Source of the DNA: Lota lota
Lineage: Eukaryota; Chordata; Actinopteri; Gadiformes; Lotidae
Assembly (NCBI GenBank): GCA_026745465.1
Contig: JACYXH010000826.1
Coordinates: forward strand, 487,501 to 551,500
DNA: 64,000 nt
Reading direction: 5' to 3'
Below are positions 62,171 through 64,000 of the stretch, piece by piece. Both the position numbers and the translations under genes were made by a program. Under the pieces are notes generated by a model. It was not told the DNA's origin and made no database searches. It saw only the letters and a list, made by a program, of their open reading frames with translations. How positions within the stretch are numbered: the first letter of the stretch is position 1; each line of letters starts with the position of its first letter.

Positions 62171-62675
62171 TTTTCATAAAACCGACCATAGACACACACA
62201 CACTGCAATTGCACATATATTCAGTTAGATAGTGGACTGTTTGGTATACCAAAGACTGTGTTTGTGTTCGTTGTATTGCAGAAGTTCAGGATCCATCTAT
62301 GCTCCATTTTAAATTGATTTTTAACATAGGTAATATTCACAGTTTTATGGGAAGCATACGTTTTCACTCCTTGTTCTGTAAAATATTTGTTGTGTATTTG
62401 TAAATTAATTGTCGAATTACATTTGTTATTTAATTTTTGCATTTTTAAATATGTATTTATTAAGTGTTTTACTGTTATTACATTTTTGAAAATGTAAAAG
62501 GATAGTTAATAAGTTTTACTGTTATTTAATTATTCAATTATTTAAAACATGTTTTTAATGACTGCTTTGCAGATATTTAAAATGTATTTATAATTGAGTT
62601 ATTTATGTTATTTTAAAGCATATTTATATCCAATTTCTTCTTGTCCTGACAAACGGTTCAATTGAACCTGTATGA

Positions 62676-62681
62676 AATAAA
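62676..62681 (+). terminator. rec8: rec8 polyadenylation signal
   Basis: AATAAA about 505 bp after the rec8 stop, followed by a T-rich stretch (TTTGTTTTTTTTCG) consistent with a downstream element. Confidence 0.6.
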
Positions 62682-62699
62682 CATCTTTGTTTTTTTTCG

Positions 62700-64000
62700 A
62701 TGAGTTGCGATGAATATTTCCAGCATCAAAACATATGTAAACATATGTGTGTGAAAACATACTGTTAACGTTCAAGGAGGTGATACGGGTGAAGAGGGTG
62801 AAACTGGATCCCATGTACCCACACCCCACCACCCTTCAACCCTTACCAACCCCCCCTTCTCCACCCTGCACAGTGTCCCTCCACACTGCTCCTTCATACT
62901 GGTCTCAAGACTTTCTGAAGGGGGGGGGGGGGGGGGGGGGGGGGGGGGGCGTGTGACCATAGGTTATTCTTGGTCTCTGTCTCAGTACTTGGCCTGTCTC
63001 TCTACCTCCCTCTCTCTCGCTATCCCTCTCTCTCTCTCTTTCCCCCCTCTTACTGTGAATCTTCGTTGCTCTCTCAGTTTTGCTTGTGTGTCTGTCTGTC
63101 GTTTTATCCCCTGCACTTTTTGTTCTGCTTACCTGTTTTACAGCCTGATTTGGAATAACAGTTATTTAAGCCTCTCAAGCCTCATTTTGCTCACTGTTTT
63201 GACTCAGCTTTTGAAATCCATATTTCTGATGACTTCACCTCAAGATATTTTCCACTGGGCCACAAGGGTCCTTTTCCCCCACTCTATACAGTTTTCTTCT
63301 TAGGGTGCTACTTGCTTTGTTTGTGCCTCTCCTTCTGTCTCTTTCCCTTACTGTCAGATGCTCCCACAGCTTTACCTGCATTTCCTCACTTTCTCACTGT
63401 CTGTCTCCTTCACTTGTCTCCTCGCTTCCTCTTCTCTCCATTATCATTGTTTATTATCTCTCTCTCTCCCTCTCTCTCCTTGCCTCATTGTCTGACTCTG
63501 CGTTATGGGGAAAACAGAAATGCTTTCTCTGTACAAGGGCTTCCTGGACTGTATCTGCCTCTGCCTGTCTGTGAGTATTGCCATCTTCTCAGAACTGTCT
63601 GTGTGTGTTTTTGTGGGTGTATTTGTCCTCATCGGTGTAATGTGACCGATCTTATCTTAGACTTGTCCTGGATTGAGTTCCTGCTTACTTTATACTATGC
63701 TTAGTACTATTACCTCACTGATTCAATCGACATATTTGGTTTCCAACTTTCGGCAAAGTGGAAACTAAATCAGGCGATAAACCAAGGTGCATGGGTGCTC
63801 CGTTTGCATGCTTGTAAAGTTGATGTTGTTTGCTTGTATGTGCTTCCTAGATGTCTGTTTGTGTATTATGTATTCTCACTCTATCTCCACACGCAGTACT
63901 TTATCTGTAAACATGCTTATGTGTAATGCACAACATACACACGTGCACTGTGCTGTTGAGATATGCCGTATCATCTGCCCACAGTCCCATTCTGCAGTAA
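62700..64000. other. Intergenic end of window, with poly(G)30
   Basis: No gene is supported. It contains a 30-nt poly(G) run at 62920-62949 and CT-rich sequence at 62996-63050 and 63330-63480. A short ATG-led frame at 63506-63571, followed by GTGAGT, was considered and is not called. Confidence 0.6.

Noticed and set aside
63506-63571. ATG-led segment MGKTEMLSLYKGFLDCICLC ending at a GTGAGT donor
   Set aside because: Only 22 codons in CT-rich sequence, with no second exon in the window and no family resemblance.

Overview
The window is a gene-dense piece of a teleost fish nuclear genome. Evidence: spliced genes with GT/AG introns, very many (CA/TG)n and (CT)n microsatellites, a fish-type Tc1 transposon, hAT-like MITEs and tRNA-derived SINE heads, and proteins that read as fish versions of vertebrate genes. 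The exact species cannot be named from the sequence. No LTR, retroviral or Polinton-like element was recognised.

Layout, all on the + strand. (1) 186-4765: last nine coding exons of celf3 (RRM2, linker, RRM3), followed by a long 3' UTR/intergenic stretch full of CA/TG repeats. (2) About 9.3-25.3 kb, with 3' UTR to about 26.7 kb: cers2, ceramide synthase 2. The ten coding exons encode about 382 aa; introns hold a hAT-like MITE (17127-18186) and a decayed Tc1 copy (20046-21611). (3) 27.68-37.22 kb: arnt, 20 coding exons, about 772 aa, then a long 3' UTR. (4) 40415-40570: a 51-codon cortexin-domain microprotein, probably ctxnd2-like. (5) 41352-55227: setdb1, 25 coding exons, about 1237 aa. (6) 55937-62170: rec8, 18 coding exons, about 647 aa, including a tandemly duplicated exon. 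(7) 62.2-64 kb: no gene recognised.

The block arnt - ctxnd2-like - setdb1 together with cers2 and celf3 resembles human 1q21; rec8 is elsewhere in human (14q11.2). I rebuilt the exons by hand from reading frame, splice consensus and remembered vertebrate proteins. In each gene the phases join without a break and the total is a whole number of codons.

The genes do not form one pathway. celf3 is a neuronal RNA-binding splicing regulator; cers2 makes very-long-chain ceramides in the ER; arnt is the bHLH-PAS partner of AHR and HIF; setdb1 is an H3K9 methyltransferase; rec8 is the meiotic cohesin kleisin. The most interesting points are the small cortexin-like gene, the rec8 exon duplication beside TG repeats, and several splice sites built directly out of (TG)n. 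One of those is in celf3, whose protein family binds UG-rich RNA.
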